Shown here piece after piece: positions 12,411-23,871 of a stretch of DNA of 64,000 nt. The position numbers and the translations under genes were made by a program. The notes beneath the pieces were generated by a model. The model saw only the letters and a program-made list of their open reading frames with translations. It was not told the origin of the DNA and made no database searches. Position 1 is the first letter of the stretch; the number at the start of each line of letters is the position of its first letter. Source of the DNA: Gaertneriomyces semiglobifer (lineage: Eukaryota > Chytridiomycota > Chytridiomycetes > Spizellomycetales > Spizellomycetaceae); assembly GCA_025558075.1 (NCBI GenBank), contig JAHLKF010000008.1:248001-312000 (forward strand), read 5' to 3'.

Positions 12411-14105
12411 AACCGCCTACTCAAGGAGGCCTGGTGAATGGCTGCCGGAAGAGGACGCAGATTCCGTTTAAAAAATTGTATTAGTGATACAGTACATGGT
12501 TATATTGACGCACTGATGCCCTGTGAGAGATGCATCCAGTTCCATAGACCCAATCCTTTCCCGAGCGCTTTGTATTTTAGGTTGCCCTGAGACTTCCACG
12601 CATTTGCCCTACGATGAATTCGGTTCGCGGAGCATGAACATGAAAGCTGTGGCTCGATCGCAGTTAAGTCGCCACCGTTTGTAAGTCCTGGGCATGTAGC
12701 AGTGATGCAAGGGTAGCATACCCGAAACTCCTTTGCGAATGCCCGAATACCAGCGCAGTATTGTTGATGATCTGCATGTCTTTAATAAATATCTTTGGTT
12801 CTTCAACCCCATTCAACTGCAAATGTAACTCTTGAAGCTCCGCAGTTCTGCCATTAAATATAAAGTAGGAGACGTGGTAGCCACCGGCGACGGCAGCTAA
12901 CCTTGCGAGCCCCGCCATGCATTTCGGTTTCTTCCAATTGCAAGAATCTGTTTACACACAGTGCACACTTATCCACTCTGAATGCGTTTATTCCAAAGGG
13001 CCATAACGTCCACCATCACCAAAACTGGGTAAACGTAATCCGAATGCTACAGAAGTAAATTGTAGAGGACCATGCTAGGAGACAAAGAATAGCGCATTGC
13101 GGCAGTCCGGCGCCACTGATGCAGAGAGACCCATTACTGACGTTCATTTACCTCAAACCGTAAATGCATGCCCAGCCGCCTTTGGAATTGGTCCGCTGTG
13201 ATCGTGTTGGGTTGAAGCCGAGTAGATGGTTGCTATGGTAACATACTGCGTTCTGTTTAATGGAAAGGACCTCTTGTCGTGTGGAGGTCAAATCAAAGGT
13301 GTGCATATGCATATGGTAGGTAGGCCCTGAATTTGAAGCAAGCATGAATTGAATCTGAAGCATGCTGCATGGATGGATGGGAGTGGGGCTTTCATTTCAT
13401 GGCACGAGGCTTGCCATGCGAGGTTCCAATGTCTTACTCAATAATATGTGCCAGGGAGGTGCTAATGCATCTGGCAAGCGGACCGAACGACGAGGAGTTG
13501 TTAATTGTCCAGCCCTCGACCGCTGTTGGTTCCTTGCTGTTGATTTAAGACTTGCATGTTGTATTCATACGTTCGTAGGAAAGCGTCTATCGAGATTTCA
13601 ATTTCTTCGGCCGTTCAATTCAAGCAAATGCACAGCGTCACAAGAGTTTCGTCGTTTCTATTGGCATTGGTAAGGCATAGCAGCAGCCATTCCCTTTGTA
13701 TCACTTTTCCCCAACACCTGCTGCTGGAATTTGGAAGCAAGCAAGGATCCGGAGAGATGGATTGCAACTTCCTCGCACCTCCGTTGACGTTCTCTGAATT
13801 CAACAACGCATAACCCCTTTCCTTTTGCTTCACTCTAAAATAAATTAATCGAAACAATCCCCGACAGTCCGTCTGTTCTCCTTTGTCCGCTCAAATATTC
13901 CTCTTTCGCTCTGAAGCGATGAGAGTGATATTGATGAGTGTGATGAGCCCACCACCCACAGTTGGTTGCCCTTACCAGTACCAGTACCTATACCATACCG
14001 TAATTCACCATATGCATACCATAATAACGATTCCACACACTCCACACTCCCACTCCACACAACACATGCACACACCTCCTCCTCCCCACCCGCAAAGAGA
14101 CAGCA

Positions 14106-14121
14106 ACACACACACACACAC
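14106..14121. repeat. CA dinucleotide microsatellite
   Basis: A short run of alternating C and A inside a longer CA-rich tract upstream of the receptor gene. Confidence 0.7.
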
Positions 14122-14704
14122 TCACAAACTAAGGGCGGCTGCACCCCTCAAAGTTTCTCGCTTGCGCGCGTTGGCGTTCCAATTCCCCCTTTTTGCATGC
14201 AACACACACTTGCGACAATGGAGCAACGCACCCACACACAACAGACTTGTTGTTGTTGTTGTTATTGTTTGTTCCGATGTCACTCTGATCACCCTCTTTG
14301 CCCGAAAAAGGGGGTGGAGTATCAAAGCAGCAAGGTTAACTGATTAGCTGCCAGCCAGCCAAAGCAACAGTTAACAACCGGTCCGCGGACGACAGCGGCC
14401 CCGACGAGTGGCTCTACCGAATTTATGCAAGGTGGTGGCCTGGCTGCTGCCCCCCAACCGTCGGTGGTCTCACGTTGAGTTAAAATGTGCATAGTAACAC
14501 ACCACACCCATCATCGAATGAAGTAAGGGGGTTGAGAGCCGCTAACAACAAAGTAAAACCAAAGGCCAATCCTGTTAAACTTTTGCGCTCCATCCATCCA
14601 GCTTCCCTTTCTTGAAAGGTTTTATATGTACCTCTGTACCGTGCGTTCATGGCTTTCGCTGAATGCCAGCGAACCCAACACCATCTAGTTAGGTCTGCAA
14701 TAAC

Positions 14705-16969
14705 ATGGCAACAGCGACGATGCCAAGAGTGCGAATACGGCATCGTCTGCGACCACTAGCATTGGGGACTCTGGCCGTATGTCAATTCCTGTTAGCTGCT
14801 AACACCGTCGCTGCCCAACGTAAGTTCACTGCTTGCTTCATGTTGACACACCCTGTCTGCCCGCTTTTTAATGATGGAGAGATAGGGCCGGCAGTCCTTC
14901 CACCCATATCTGAAGTGGATCCAAGTTCAATCCGAAATGCAACGCTGTTTGCCCCATCACCATCATCATCATGCCCGCCATTCCTTCTCCCTGCCCCGAC
15001 ACCACGTCCTCTACCACACCTCGGTACCTGCCATCCATCCGCTCAAACTCCGTGCTGCCTTCCCTGCCCACACTTTTTCACTCTGTATCCGCCAAAGGCG
15101 ACTGTTGCCCTCCTTCACACAACCTCATTTCTCCGTCTCATCTCTGGTCTCGCAGCCGTGTTCGTCTTCTTTTCCTACCTCATCCTGCCTGGAAAACGAA
15201 CGTTTCCGCGAGTCCTGGTTCTCTACGTCAGCATATGTGTCACAATGTGGCATCTAGCAGGATTAAGCGGATTCGATGGACAAGACGGAAAGACCTTTTT
15301 CTGCAGTGCAGAGGAAGGACGAGGCGACGTAGAAGGGAGTGAAGGAACGAATAACTTAAAGTGCGCCGTGCAAGGACTGGTCTTGATTTACAGCGGGTTG
15401 GGTATCGCTGCGTGGGGTTTGGTGATGATCCTTAATCTACACCTGGTATGTACACTGTTTTTGCCATGTTCGTACCCGGCATATCTTGTACCGTTTTCTG
15501 ACCTTCGAAAAACCCTGTAGCAAATCGTTTGGCAATCGGCTATCTTGAGTCGCCATATCCCACTTCTCCACATTCTGGCTTGGGGACTTCCACTCGCCAT
15601 CACCGCACTCACCATATACTTTAGCACCATTTCTCACACGGGCAGTGCGACCTGCTTTTTACCTCCAGGGGCCACCAGCACCTATTTCTTCCCGCTGATT
15701 GGAAGTGTGGTCAGCATCGGAGTGTTGCATTTAGGGACGTCGGCGTGGTTGTGGTGGAAAGGCTATCAGGCGAAAAAAACAGAAATGAGGCAAAACGTGG
15801 ACTCGGAGGGGGAGTTTGAGCCCTCAGCACTTCCGAGCCCTACACTAACAACGCGGACATCCATGACGCTCCGAGACTCGGCTGCCGAAGATAGACTGAG
15901 AACGCGAGCTGCCACAGGTGTCGAGGTCGAGTATTCGGGTATCAAGAGTGTCCAAAGGCGATTACTATCGCTCGGACTCGTTTTGTGCGTCATCTACACT
16001 GCGTATTTCGCGTTCTTTCAAACCGATCTCTTGGTTCTGTCCAAATCGGTCACGCCGAAAACGATTTCTGAAGCTGGAGACGCCCGGGACACGCCCTTGC
16101 AGAGTTTCTTAGTTTGTTTAGTGGAGGAATACCTCGAGGACACCACCAAGCCGTACGATGTTTTGCGTGACATGTGCGAACAGCAATTGAAGCAAAGTGG
16201 AGAGATCTCGTTTCCGAGCAGTGCTTACAGACTCATTGTTGAGAGCTTGATCTCTATCGCTGGAGTTTTAGCAACTGCGGCAGTCTCACATTTGCTGATC
16301 ACGGACTGGAAGAAATACCTGAGAACCAAGGGATGGCTTTACTCCGACTCTCCCATTGGTCGCGTCGTGTCCGTTGTTCGCCGTCGTCGCAACACTCACA
16401 ACTCTTCAAACCGGTCCCGTGATCCGTACGGGGCTGCCGCCGACTATGGCATCCCACTGTCTGCGACTTTACCGCTCTCAAGCTCACCACCCTCTGCAAG
16501 TACCTTTCGCTCCTACGACGGCCTGTTGCCTCGCGTATACACCAGCGGCGGTCTCCACACGCCGAGCCCACCTAGCGCCTTGAGTGCCTACGACGAAATC
16601 AAGTTCAACCGGTTCTCCCCACTCCAAGTTTCTTCGCCGGAAACTTCTATACCCACCGGCATCTCACGAAGCTCACAAAGCCCACGAGGGTCACGAGACC
16701 GATCCAGATCTGATAGTGGAGGAACATTGGGATTGGCACGTCGAGCGGAAGCAAGTTTAACCTTGGACCCAAGGGATATTATGCGGCCTCTGCCTCCTCC
16801 CCCACGCTCTCCGCCACCGGTTCTGACACCGATAACCGCATCATTGAGTGATGCAGCGGCGTTGGCACAGTCGTTCCGGACTATTGATTCGACGCCAGAC
16901 CATCCGAGCGTGGTTGTAAATTCTGTGGTAGAAAGAGAGGTGTATGGGGGCTCCTTTAAGCCTTGGTAA
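14705..16969 (+). CDS. Frizzled/Smoothened-like seven-helix receptor
   Basis: Proposed exons are 14705-14819, 14886-15445 and 15521-16969 (707 residues). The first intron (GTAAGT, 66 nt) is a multiple of three without a stop, so retention is possible; the second (75 nt, GTATGT to TGTAG) is required. A signal peptide ends near AAQ at residue 38. A short Cys-rich ectodomain holds the CCLPCP motif that I know from fungal and Dictyostelium Frizzled-like receptors. Seven hydrophobic helices follow: about VALLHTTSFLRL, FPRVLVLYVSI, VQGLVLIYSGLG, ILAWGLPLAITA, FFPLIGSVVSIG, LSLGLVLCVIYT and YRLIVESLISIAG. The 240-residue C-terminal tail is Ser/Pro/Arg-rich and cytosolic. It probably senses an extracellular ligand; ligand and coupling are unknown. 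The full animal-type Frizzled cysteine-rich domain is not seen. Confidence 0.75.
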
Positions 16970-17403
16970 AAGACGAGGGGCGGAGTTAGCCCCCTTTGGG
17001 GAATTTTGGAATATATCATTAGAGGAGAATTTTTTTTATAGATGAGTATCGTTCGTGGCCGGGTCACGACAGAAATTAGGAAGGAATTTTTAGAAGATCA
17101 AAAACTTTTTTGTAAATATCATTAGATCAAAATAGGAAAGAGTGAGAGAATGAAGGTGATGATGATTTGGCGAAACGTTGGTCTCTGTGTGCGTACGTGT
17201 GTGCTTGTGTGTGTGTGTGTGTCTGTGTGTGTGTGCTTGTTTGCTCCCTCCTCCCATCCTCCATCGCCAAACCAATAAAATATACCACCTTAACCTTCAG
17301 CATTCCTATACATGACCACATCTCTATCCCAAAATTGAACGTTGACAACCAGTGTGTACCAACAATTTCATCATCAAAACGAGAAAAAAATGGGATCAAT
17401 GGT
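16970..17403. other. Convergent 3' intergenic region with GT-rich tract
   Basis: Separates the 3' ends of the receptor and phosphatase genes. It holds an interrupted TG/GT microsatellite at about 17191-17238 and A/T runs, consistent with 3'-UTR sequence. No gene was seen. Confidence 0.5.
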
Positions 17404-19320
17404 TCACTTTGTGTCCTGCATTCCAGACGGTCTATCTCTCCTACTAGACCCCACCACCGCATCAGTAATACTCTCCTGACTACTGAGATCCAAATCATTC
17501 AAAGCCGTTCCAACATCCACAAGCGCCATATCCTCACTCTCCTCCGACTCCTCTCCCGCCCCCGTCTCACTTTCCCGAAACTCCTCTTCCACCTGGGTCC
17601 CCCAACTCCCCACGCCTCGCACCTGTTTCTCAATCCTCAAAAGCGCCAGCATGAATCCCAAATTCGGACTCACCCCCGGTCTCGCCTGCTTGACTTTCTC
17701 ATAAGCCTCTTTCAACGACATACCGCCATACACAACCAGATACGCAATCACAACCGTCGCACTCCGACTGCGTCCGGCTTTACAGTGTACAAAGACTTTA
17801 CTGGTGTCACTGGTACTCAATGCTTCGTGGATCCAATCCACGCCTTCCCAAAGAAGAGGCTCGATTTCTTCCTCGGATGTGTCGACGACAGAAAGGTGTT
17901 TTAGGGAAAAGTGCGGGACGAGGTGTTGTGGGACGGGAATTTCTCGTGCCATGTTGAGGATGTGTGTGATGGAATGCGAGAGGAGTTGTGGGAGGTGTTG
18001 TGGGGAGAGAGGGAGGGTGTCAGAACCCAAAAGTAGGCGGGGCATCACGGCGGTAAGTGGATCAGTTGGGGTGGGTAAAGTCGACGCAGGTGAAGGCGAT
18101 GGTAAGGGAGACGGCGTGGAAGGGGAAATACGCGGTGACGGTCGTGTGGGGGTATTGGATTTGAAAGTACGTTGGGTAGCTGATAATGGTCGTGGTGTGG
18201 TCGCACTCGTCGCTTCAACGGACCGAACCTGGATGACGGGGGTTTGTGGGGGTTCCATTGCCACCGTTGAACCACCTCGCTCCTTTTTGGCGCTTGAAGC
18301 ACGGTTTCGCAGTGCAAGCTTGGACGTGTTGATTGAGAACCCCGGTTTTTTCAATCGCGGGGTGGTGGGCGTTCCGCTATCAGGACCACTCGCCCCCGCA
18401 AAACTGAGACGTGCGGGTGGCTGGACAGCTCGTGGGGTCGCACTGTCATGCTCGGGGCTTCTGTTCAACTCTTTCGATTTCTTCTGCTTTATCACCAATG
18501 GGGTCAACATGCTCCCCACCACTGGTGCGTTTTCCTTTGTTCCCGGTCGTGGCGTTCCGCCGTTCGGGGTCACCAGAAAGTGGTGACTCCCTGATTGTTC
18601 TGAGAAGGCATGGTACCCGCCTTTTATGTAATAAACCTTAATTCCACCTCCGCTCAACGACTGCCGCGATCCGTCCAATAAATTCTGACAAGACGTATCC
18701 GAATCCGAATCCCCAGCGAGACTCGCATTCGAGCCCCGTACCTCCTTATTATTACTCCCCGGGATTCGCGTGTTCAGTAACACATCATCCCCATTTCTAC
18801 TAAGTATTTCTAAAAGAGCCCAGGCTTCACTTTGCTTATTCCCTTCGTCCATATCCTCATCATAAACAATGACCGCCCTGGACTCGTCAGGTGCCGTCCG
18901 CCACATCTCGTACATCGTCCGAAACGCTGGCGATGTCAGAAAATTCGGCAAAGAAAACGAAGATGTCGCTCCTCGTTTCAATCGCTTTAACATCAACACC
19001 GGGAGATTCACATTGATCGATCCTTCAATATACGACGACAAATACGACATCTGCGGTCGAACATCGATCAACAGTAACGGGGTATCCGAAGGTATTATGG
19101 GACTGCCATCCTCGTCTTCACCATCTAGTGGTCCACTTCTCCTGCTCCGCAAGATATGCAGCACCTGTCTGGTATCCAAAGCGACAACGTTCTCGAACAA
19201 GCTTTCCCTGGATTCACCGTGTGTCATACTCGTTGGCGGGTCGTCCATTTTCGTTGTCCCCTCTTTCCCCAAAGAATGTTGCTGTTTGAAGGGCCGGAGT
19301 TTGCTGGGGGGATCTCGCAT
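17404..19320 (-). CDS. MAP-kinase-phosphatase-like protein: rhodanese plus dual-specificity phosphatase
   Basis: A single exon of 638 residues from the ATG at 19320; the frame opens further upstream only from a GTG. A rhodanese-like domain spans about residues 50-260, with LLLIDVRP and VYYIKGGYHAF. Inside it lies the basic cluster LMLKRLKRG, at the place where MKPs carry their kinase-interaction motif. A Ser/Pro/Thr-rich linker follows (about 260-410). The phosphatase domain covers about 415-570; the signature HCKAGRSRS has catalytic Cys at about 513 and Arg at 519, with the likely general acid Asp in VVDTSEEEI. The reaction is removal of phosphate from Tyr and Thr/Ser, probably of a MAP kinase. 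The acidic C-terminal tail is unlike animal MKPs. It converges on the receptor gene. Confidence 0.85.
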   Translation of the reverse strand: MRDPPSKLRPFKQQHSLGKEGTTKMDDPPTSMTHGESRESLFENVVALDTRQVLHILRSRRSGPLDGEDEDGSPIIPSDTPLLLIDVRPQMSYLSSYIEGSINVNLPVLMLKRLKRGATSSFSLPNFLTSPAFRTMYEMWRTAPDESRAVIVYDEDMDEGNKQSEAWALLEILSRNGDDVLLNTRIPGSNNKEVRGSNASLAGDSDSDTSCQNLLDGSRQSLSGGGIKVYYIKGGYHAFSEQSGSHHFLVTPNGGTPRPGTKENAPVVGSMLTPLVIKQKKSKELNRSPEHDSATPRAVQPPARLSFAGASGPDSGTPTTPRLKKPGFSINTSKLALRNRASSAKKERGGSTVAMEPPQTPVIQVRSVEATSATTPRPLSATQRTFKSNTPTRPSPRISPSTPSPLPSPSPASTLPTPTDPLTAVMPRLLLGSDTLPLSPQHLPQLLSHSITHILNMAREIPVPQHLVPHFSLKHLSVVDTSEEEIEPLLWEGVDWIHEALSTSDTSKVFVHCKAGRSRSATVVIAYLVVYGGMSLKEAYEKVKQARPGVSPNLGFMLALLRIEKQVRGVGSWGTQVEEEFRESETGAGEESEESEDMALVDVGTALNDLDLSSQESITDAVVGSSRRDRPSGMQDTK

Positions 19321-20319
19321 AGTACGTGCATATACAGGGAGGGGGGTGCAGGCAGCGCGCGTATAAAAGCTCGCTCTACCGTAAACCTCAAAAAGTCCAA
19401 AAACGTGTATCCGTTTCACGTCCACAAGTTGTCAAATCGGTATCCTTATCCACCACTCTTACAGTCTTCCAAAAATTCGTACCGCTTTTCCCACAAGAAA
19501 ACGAAGATCGGCTAGCTAAGTCCTCCTGTTGAATAGGAAAATTGGCGCCATACAGAGATTGCGCTCAAGTCCCCAGCCACGAGGTGTGTTGTGTGTGTTT
19601 CGTTTGGGGACAAGCCAAAGTCTCTACTGAATCCTCTTTCTGTTAAGGCCACACCCTCAGAAATGATGTCTGCTGTGTACACAAAATGGCTGTTGAACGA
19701 TGTTGCTATTTTCGGCCCTCGCACCCTCGGAATTGTTTTTGCTGCGCACCGCGAACGTCAACCTTTTAACCCATCATTGGCTCCGACTTCAAATCCATCG
19801 TAAAGCAACTGCTAGCATGGCATTCGATGCAACTATCCGTTCTGCCTTGTCATATACGTCCTGAAATGTTCTTCGCTGATGCCGATACGGGCGGCCTTAA
19901 TGACGAGCTGTGGGGAGGATAAAAGACGCGCTGAGACCAGGTGAGGTCGGTGATTATGTCACGGGTGTTTATGTAATACTTGGCTTAATAACCCTGACCC
20001 CAACTCCGACGTGACACGCGTAAATAAACATAAATAACTCTGACAGAAGCTTTTTATGGGGTGTTCTTTACTATTCTTACCAAGTTTGCCAGAACTCGGG
20101 CGTTCTGTGGAGGAACTTTTTTGACAGGTTTCCAAAAGCAAACCAAGGATGCTATGATAAGGTCCGCGTTCGCAAGCTTTCAAATAATGATTATCCGAGC
20201 TCCGCAACCTCCCCGCAGATTTCCCAGTCAGCAAGCCAGATGATCTCCATTCATCCTTTTCATTAACAAGCCCATCATATATGCCAGCTCCAGAGGTTTT
20301 ACCTCGAAAGCCGTAAAAG
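19321..20319. other. Intergenic, 1.0 kb, with a plus-strand TATA-like site
   Basis: Contains the phosphatase promoter and the leader of the next plus-strand gene. A TATAAAAG lies at 19362-19369 on the plus strand, the wrong way round for the phosphatase and far from the next start, so its use is unclear. No exon was found. Confidence 0.4.
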
Positions 20320-20895
20320 ATGTCAAACTCTAACTCTAACTCAAACTTACACGACATGATGCAGGTGGACAAACGGCTCACTGATGCGCGGATGTACCTC
20401 GATTTCCACACCGTCCTTCCTTCCTCTCCCTCAAAATCACCATTAACCGAGGGTGATCCATCAAGGAGAAGAAGCTTCTGGGTGCAGGTACGTTCTTGAA
20501 GTTTACGCTCTCCAAATTTTGGCACAATGATGGACACTGTTGTGACAGATACGTCGTGCCTTCTTATCACCGCTTCAGTTCTGCTTCCCTATTACGCTTG
20601 ATAACGCTGTCGATGTATCGCGTTCACCGAGGACGACCGTCACGTCGAGCGACCATGCAATCTTTGAACCTATCGACCCTCGGGATACTGTAGGGACCCC
20701 GTACTATACACTGCTGGTTCAACCGAGTGCCTACCCGTCAGTGACACACAGGTGACGCATATATTGGGGACAGCAGTGGGGGTTCTCCCAATGGCGTAGC
20801 GTAGGCGACGACATAGAACTTTACGAAAAGGCGATGTACGTATTCCAGAGTGCCTATTTGGAGTGATTGATACCATTGAACAAGTAGACGGTTAG
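20320..20895 (+). CDS. Unknown 149-aa protein in three exons
   Basis: Exons 20320-20487, 20549-20751 and 20817-20895 join in frame across introns of 61 nt (GTACGT to GACAG) and 65 nt (GTGACG to CATAG). The product has 149 residues and ends in FGVIDTIEQVDG. None of the exons is a long open frame, so the gene is easy to miss. The start reads MSNSNSNSNLHDMMQ. The middle (DVSRSP, then AIFEPIDPRD) and end (TLRKGDVRIPECLFG) look like folded, conserved-type sequence. There is no signal peptide or membrane segment. I recognise no family. An alternative is that more exons lie upstream. The two phase-consistent introns and the tidy total length support the model. Confidence 0.6.
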
Positions 20896-21544
20896 GTAGA
20901 TATTGTAACTAGGATCGTTAAAAAGAAAATGTCAACTGGTTGTGTCTTTACAAGATCTGACCGTTTGCGACCAAGCGGGGGCCTACTGCCTCCACCTTCA
21001 AAGGCTGTGGTCTGGGCTGCTCGAGATGGTCTTCGTTCGCTTCATTTAGCACAAGATGGACAGAGGCACCATATTGCTGAGTGGGCACACGTAGACACTG
21101 TTCTTGGAAAACCCTGAATTATCGTCCAACGTGATCGATCACCTATTTTCATTGCAGTAGGTCTATAGAAAGCAACCACAGCGTTCCAAAGCTGATTATG
21201 TAATACTCCGACAACGCGCATTCTCAATACCAGCGTGTTCCTGGGCCTGACAGCTACGATGGCTATTTATTGTTACCCGCATCCATGATGGCACTTTCGA
21301 GTGCCGTATCCCTACCATTGTCACGGCACAATATCCTCAGCACCAAATTACCGTGAATGTTTCCAAAAACTCTGGCGCGCGCTGGGCATCTAGAACAACT
21401 GTCACAGAAACCGTGACCTAGAACTTTTTAGTCAGGCTGTGCGATTCCCTATATAAGTATGGAGACCCAAAGTCCTCCTTGTGGTGAAAGTAATCAATTG
21501 TTGAAAATTCCGCCAAGAACATAGTCTGTAAAACACACTTCAAT
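20896..21544. other. Intergenic, promoter of the GPI-type protein gene
   Basis: No exon was seen. It ends with a TATATAA box at 21450-21456, about 90 bases before the next ATG. Confidence 0.5.
21450..21456 (+). promoter_or_regulatory. TATA box
   Basis: TATATAA lies 89 bases upstream of the ATG at 21545, a typical distance for a TATA-driven start with a short leader. Confidence 0.5.
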
Positions 21545-22379
21545 ATGCCTGCCCCAAGATTTGCTGCGTTGAGCTTACTGATGCTTGGCATTGTACAAGC
21601 CAAAGTCATTACCGTTTGGGATGGTCCGGACTGCAAAAACGACCTTACCTACGCCAAGTTTGATGTGACACTGGACCAGGCAAGTAATGCGTTTGGGAAG
21701 CCAGTTTGGCTTTATTTCACCCAGCTAACTGATTCCGTTCCTCCAGTGCTCAGAGGTAGAGGTGTACAATACCCCAGGTCTAGCCCTTCTAACACAATCC
21801 GGAGACCAATATACTCTGAAGACGTGCGTTGCAACAGCGGCGAACCAATGCGATGACGACGAAGCATGTGCAGACATCGGGCCCGCTTGCGCACTCAACA
21901 CATGTTGCAACTCTGAGAGCGGAACAAGTTACTGGATCGCTCCTGCCTTCCCAGTCGACGCACTCATAAACACCGACTACGACCAAGTGATCAAGTTCTT
22001 TGGTGAAGACAACTGTGATAACTCCACACAACAAGCCGATATTCCTTTGAAAACCGACAGCTGCGTCCCATTCCAAACGGACTTGGAACTTCCGGACCGG
22101 TTTAATGGCACCCTGCGAGGTTTTGCCAAACTCTCTCAGGATGGTGATACGTTCAATATCACCGTTTGCCAAGACCATGTTCCCAATTGCGACAATGAAG
22201 AATTCTGCCAATCCGTCAGCTCTGCCTGTGGAAAGGGTACCTGTTGTGGCGCTCCCGGTGTGAGCGTTGTAGTTACAGAATTTGTTGCGGAAATGTCGGG
22301 TTCGATGCTTTCTGCCCGAGCAAACGTTGCTTTGATGGCCTGGGGATTAATTGGCTGGGGTCTCCTCTATGCGCTCTAA
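21545..22379 (+). CDS. Secreted, cysteine-rich, probably GPI-anchored protein
   Basis: Exons 21545-21679 and 21747-22379 give 255 residues. The intron between them (67 nt) starts with GC, not GT: CAG then GCAAGT, ending CTCCAG; joining there restores the frame (DQ then CSEVEVYNTPG). A signal peptide ends near the Ala at residue 19. About 20 cysteines are spread over the mature part, including CADIGPAC, TCCN and GKGTCCG. Several Asn-X-Ser/Thr sites (NST, NGT, NIT) suggest N-glycosylation. The C-terminus SGSMLSARANVALMAWGL is small residues then hydrophobic, typical of a GPI signal. The protein is likely a cell-wall or surface component. No named family was recognised. Confidence 0.75.
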
Positions 22380-22544
22380 ATGCCGGGGACGACATCAATG
22401 CGAATATATGTACATTTTACGCGTAGTGACATAATATAAATACACTGAAATATCTGCATTATCCATTCCGGTTGATACCACGTCGCCTCGCCGGCGAAGG
22501 GTTTCCAATCACTAGTAAGCATGTGCTTATATGCGTCCCATGAA

Positions 22545-23871
22545 TCACTGATTCCCAGAAACCTCGCGGTCAACAATTAGGTTGACTGCATCAAGTACGT
22601 CTTCGCACACAAGGTGCGGATTGTCACCGTCTCCTCTGACAGAACATTCAGTCGTGGTGTGAAGATCACCTTGGTACACACCAGTTTTGACGAGGATGCT
22701 CGTCCAGCCGTAGCAGTTGGCTCCTACTATATCTGAGAGAGGGTTATCTCCAATGGCGTAAACCGGTCGACGCAACTGTTTCACTTCGGCTGGTGTAAGC
22801 TCTGCTTCGAGAGAGTCGGCCGGTGGAAAGGGATCAAGGCTCTCAATGACATTCTCAGCATATGCGTAGGTTTCGGTAAAAGGTTTGCCAAACTGCACGA
22901 CTTGTAGATCTGCTGGCTTGTGGGAACGCCCAGTCACGTTTTTGCTTTCTGCCTCACAGACTGCTTTCCAGGCTCCTTCCAAAGCTGACAAGAAAGCACC
23001 TTGTCCCATGCGAGGAAAGCTCCAACCTGCGCTGAACACAACATCTCGGTTTGCAGCAAACAGCGGAATGGGTGGACGGTCGTTTCGGCTTGGGTTCTCT
23101 AACCGGGTTGTCAGACAGCCGTTTGCAGACAGTAAGGCGTCAATTATAACTTGAATGGCGAGGCCCCAGTTGGGAGGATCGTGGAAAACCATGATGGCGG
23201 ATACGGGTGTTTCAGTCAAGTTACATGAGCCCTTATACTCCCCTAATCGCTTCCAGAAATCTGATCCCAAATCAGAGCCGTCGGCAGCAAATGGCCATAC
23301 ATCATGTCTCCATCTCCATACATCTCTCTCGGAAACAACAGACTTGAATCCATACGAACGGGCGACGCTTTTGCATTCGTCTTTTCCAATCACTAGAACG
23401 AGCTTATCCTTATAGTGGGACGCTAGCCGTTTCATAGGCGTATGAGATAAGATCATTTGCTCCGGCAGTATCTGAGCGGGATGGTGTGAGGTCTGAGAAC
23501 TAGAATGCCGATCAGGCACGTTCCGACTTACTGGGGTCTGAAGGCTTTTGCTCAATTTATGTGCCTTTTGTTCCTCTGACTCTCCGCCTGAATTGGTGAG
23601 AATAACAAATGGGAACTGCCTACTCTCGCATTAAGACTAGACTGCTACTAGACTAACGTGTGGAAACCGTCACCACCTACTTGTTCAAAGCATTATCGCC
23701 CAGGAGCCGTTCAAGCGCCTTTGATGCTCGAGGAATAGGCCTGCCGCCTCTCATGAGGACCCCATCCATATCAAACGCCACCGCAGGCGTTGCTCTTGAA
23801 CGAGCGGCAACCGCCGACGTTCTCAGACCCCTTGAAAAGTACGCTAATCCGGTCATTGCTGCCTGCATCAT
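22545..23871 (-). CDS. HAD-superfamily hydrolase, CECR5/HDHD5 type, probably mitochondrial
   Basis: Exons 23871-23681, 23619-23532 and 23471-22545 give 401 residues. Introns are 61 nt (GTAGGT to GAGTAG) and 60 nt (GTAAGT to GCTCAG). The second has no in-frame stop, so an unspliced form would add 20 residues. The N-terminus is basic and amphipathic (RGLRTSAVAARSR), as in a mitochondrial presequence. HAD motif I is AFDMDGVL; the cap helix follows at RPIPRASKALERL; FVILTNSGG is motif II; GDNPLSDIVGAN is motif IV. The order and the ILSHTPMK stretch match the CECR5/YKR070W family, whose substrate is not established. It converges on the GPI-protein gene (165 bp apart) and diverges from the sorting nexin. 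Confidence 0.85.

Larger units (their letters stand above)
11126..14704. other. Long gene-poor interval, 3.6 kb
   Basis: Upstream of both the MICOS gene (left, minus strand) and the receptor gene (right, plus strand). I found no exon chain. It contains an imperfect inverted repeat at 12362-12410 and, close to the receptor start, pyrimidine- and CA-rich low-complexity sequence (about 14030-14260) that opens long but unconvincing frames. It is probably promoter and 5'-leader sequence of the receptor plus spacer. Confidence 0.4.

Noticed and set aside
12664..12918. 84-codon minus-strand frame with an ATG
   Set aside because: Short, isolated and without conserved-looking features or splice partners.
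13883..14347. Two long plus-strand frames before the receptor gene
   Set aside because: They arise from CA- and pyrimidine-rich low-complexity DNA and encode His/Thr/Pro runs without domain or splice support.
19959..20570. 203-codon minus-strand frame
   Set aside because: It begins at GTG, not ATG, and overlaps the well-spliced plus-strand gene at 20320-20895, which explains the sequence better.
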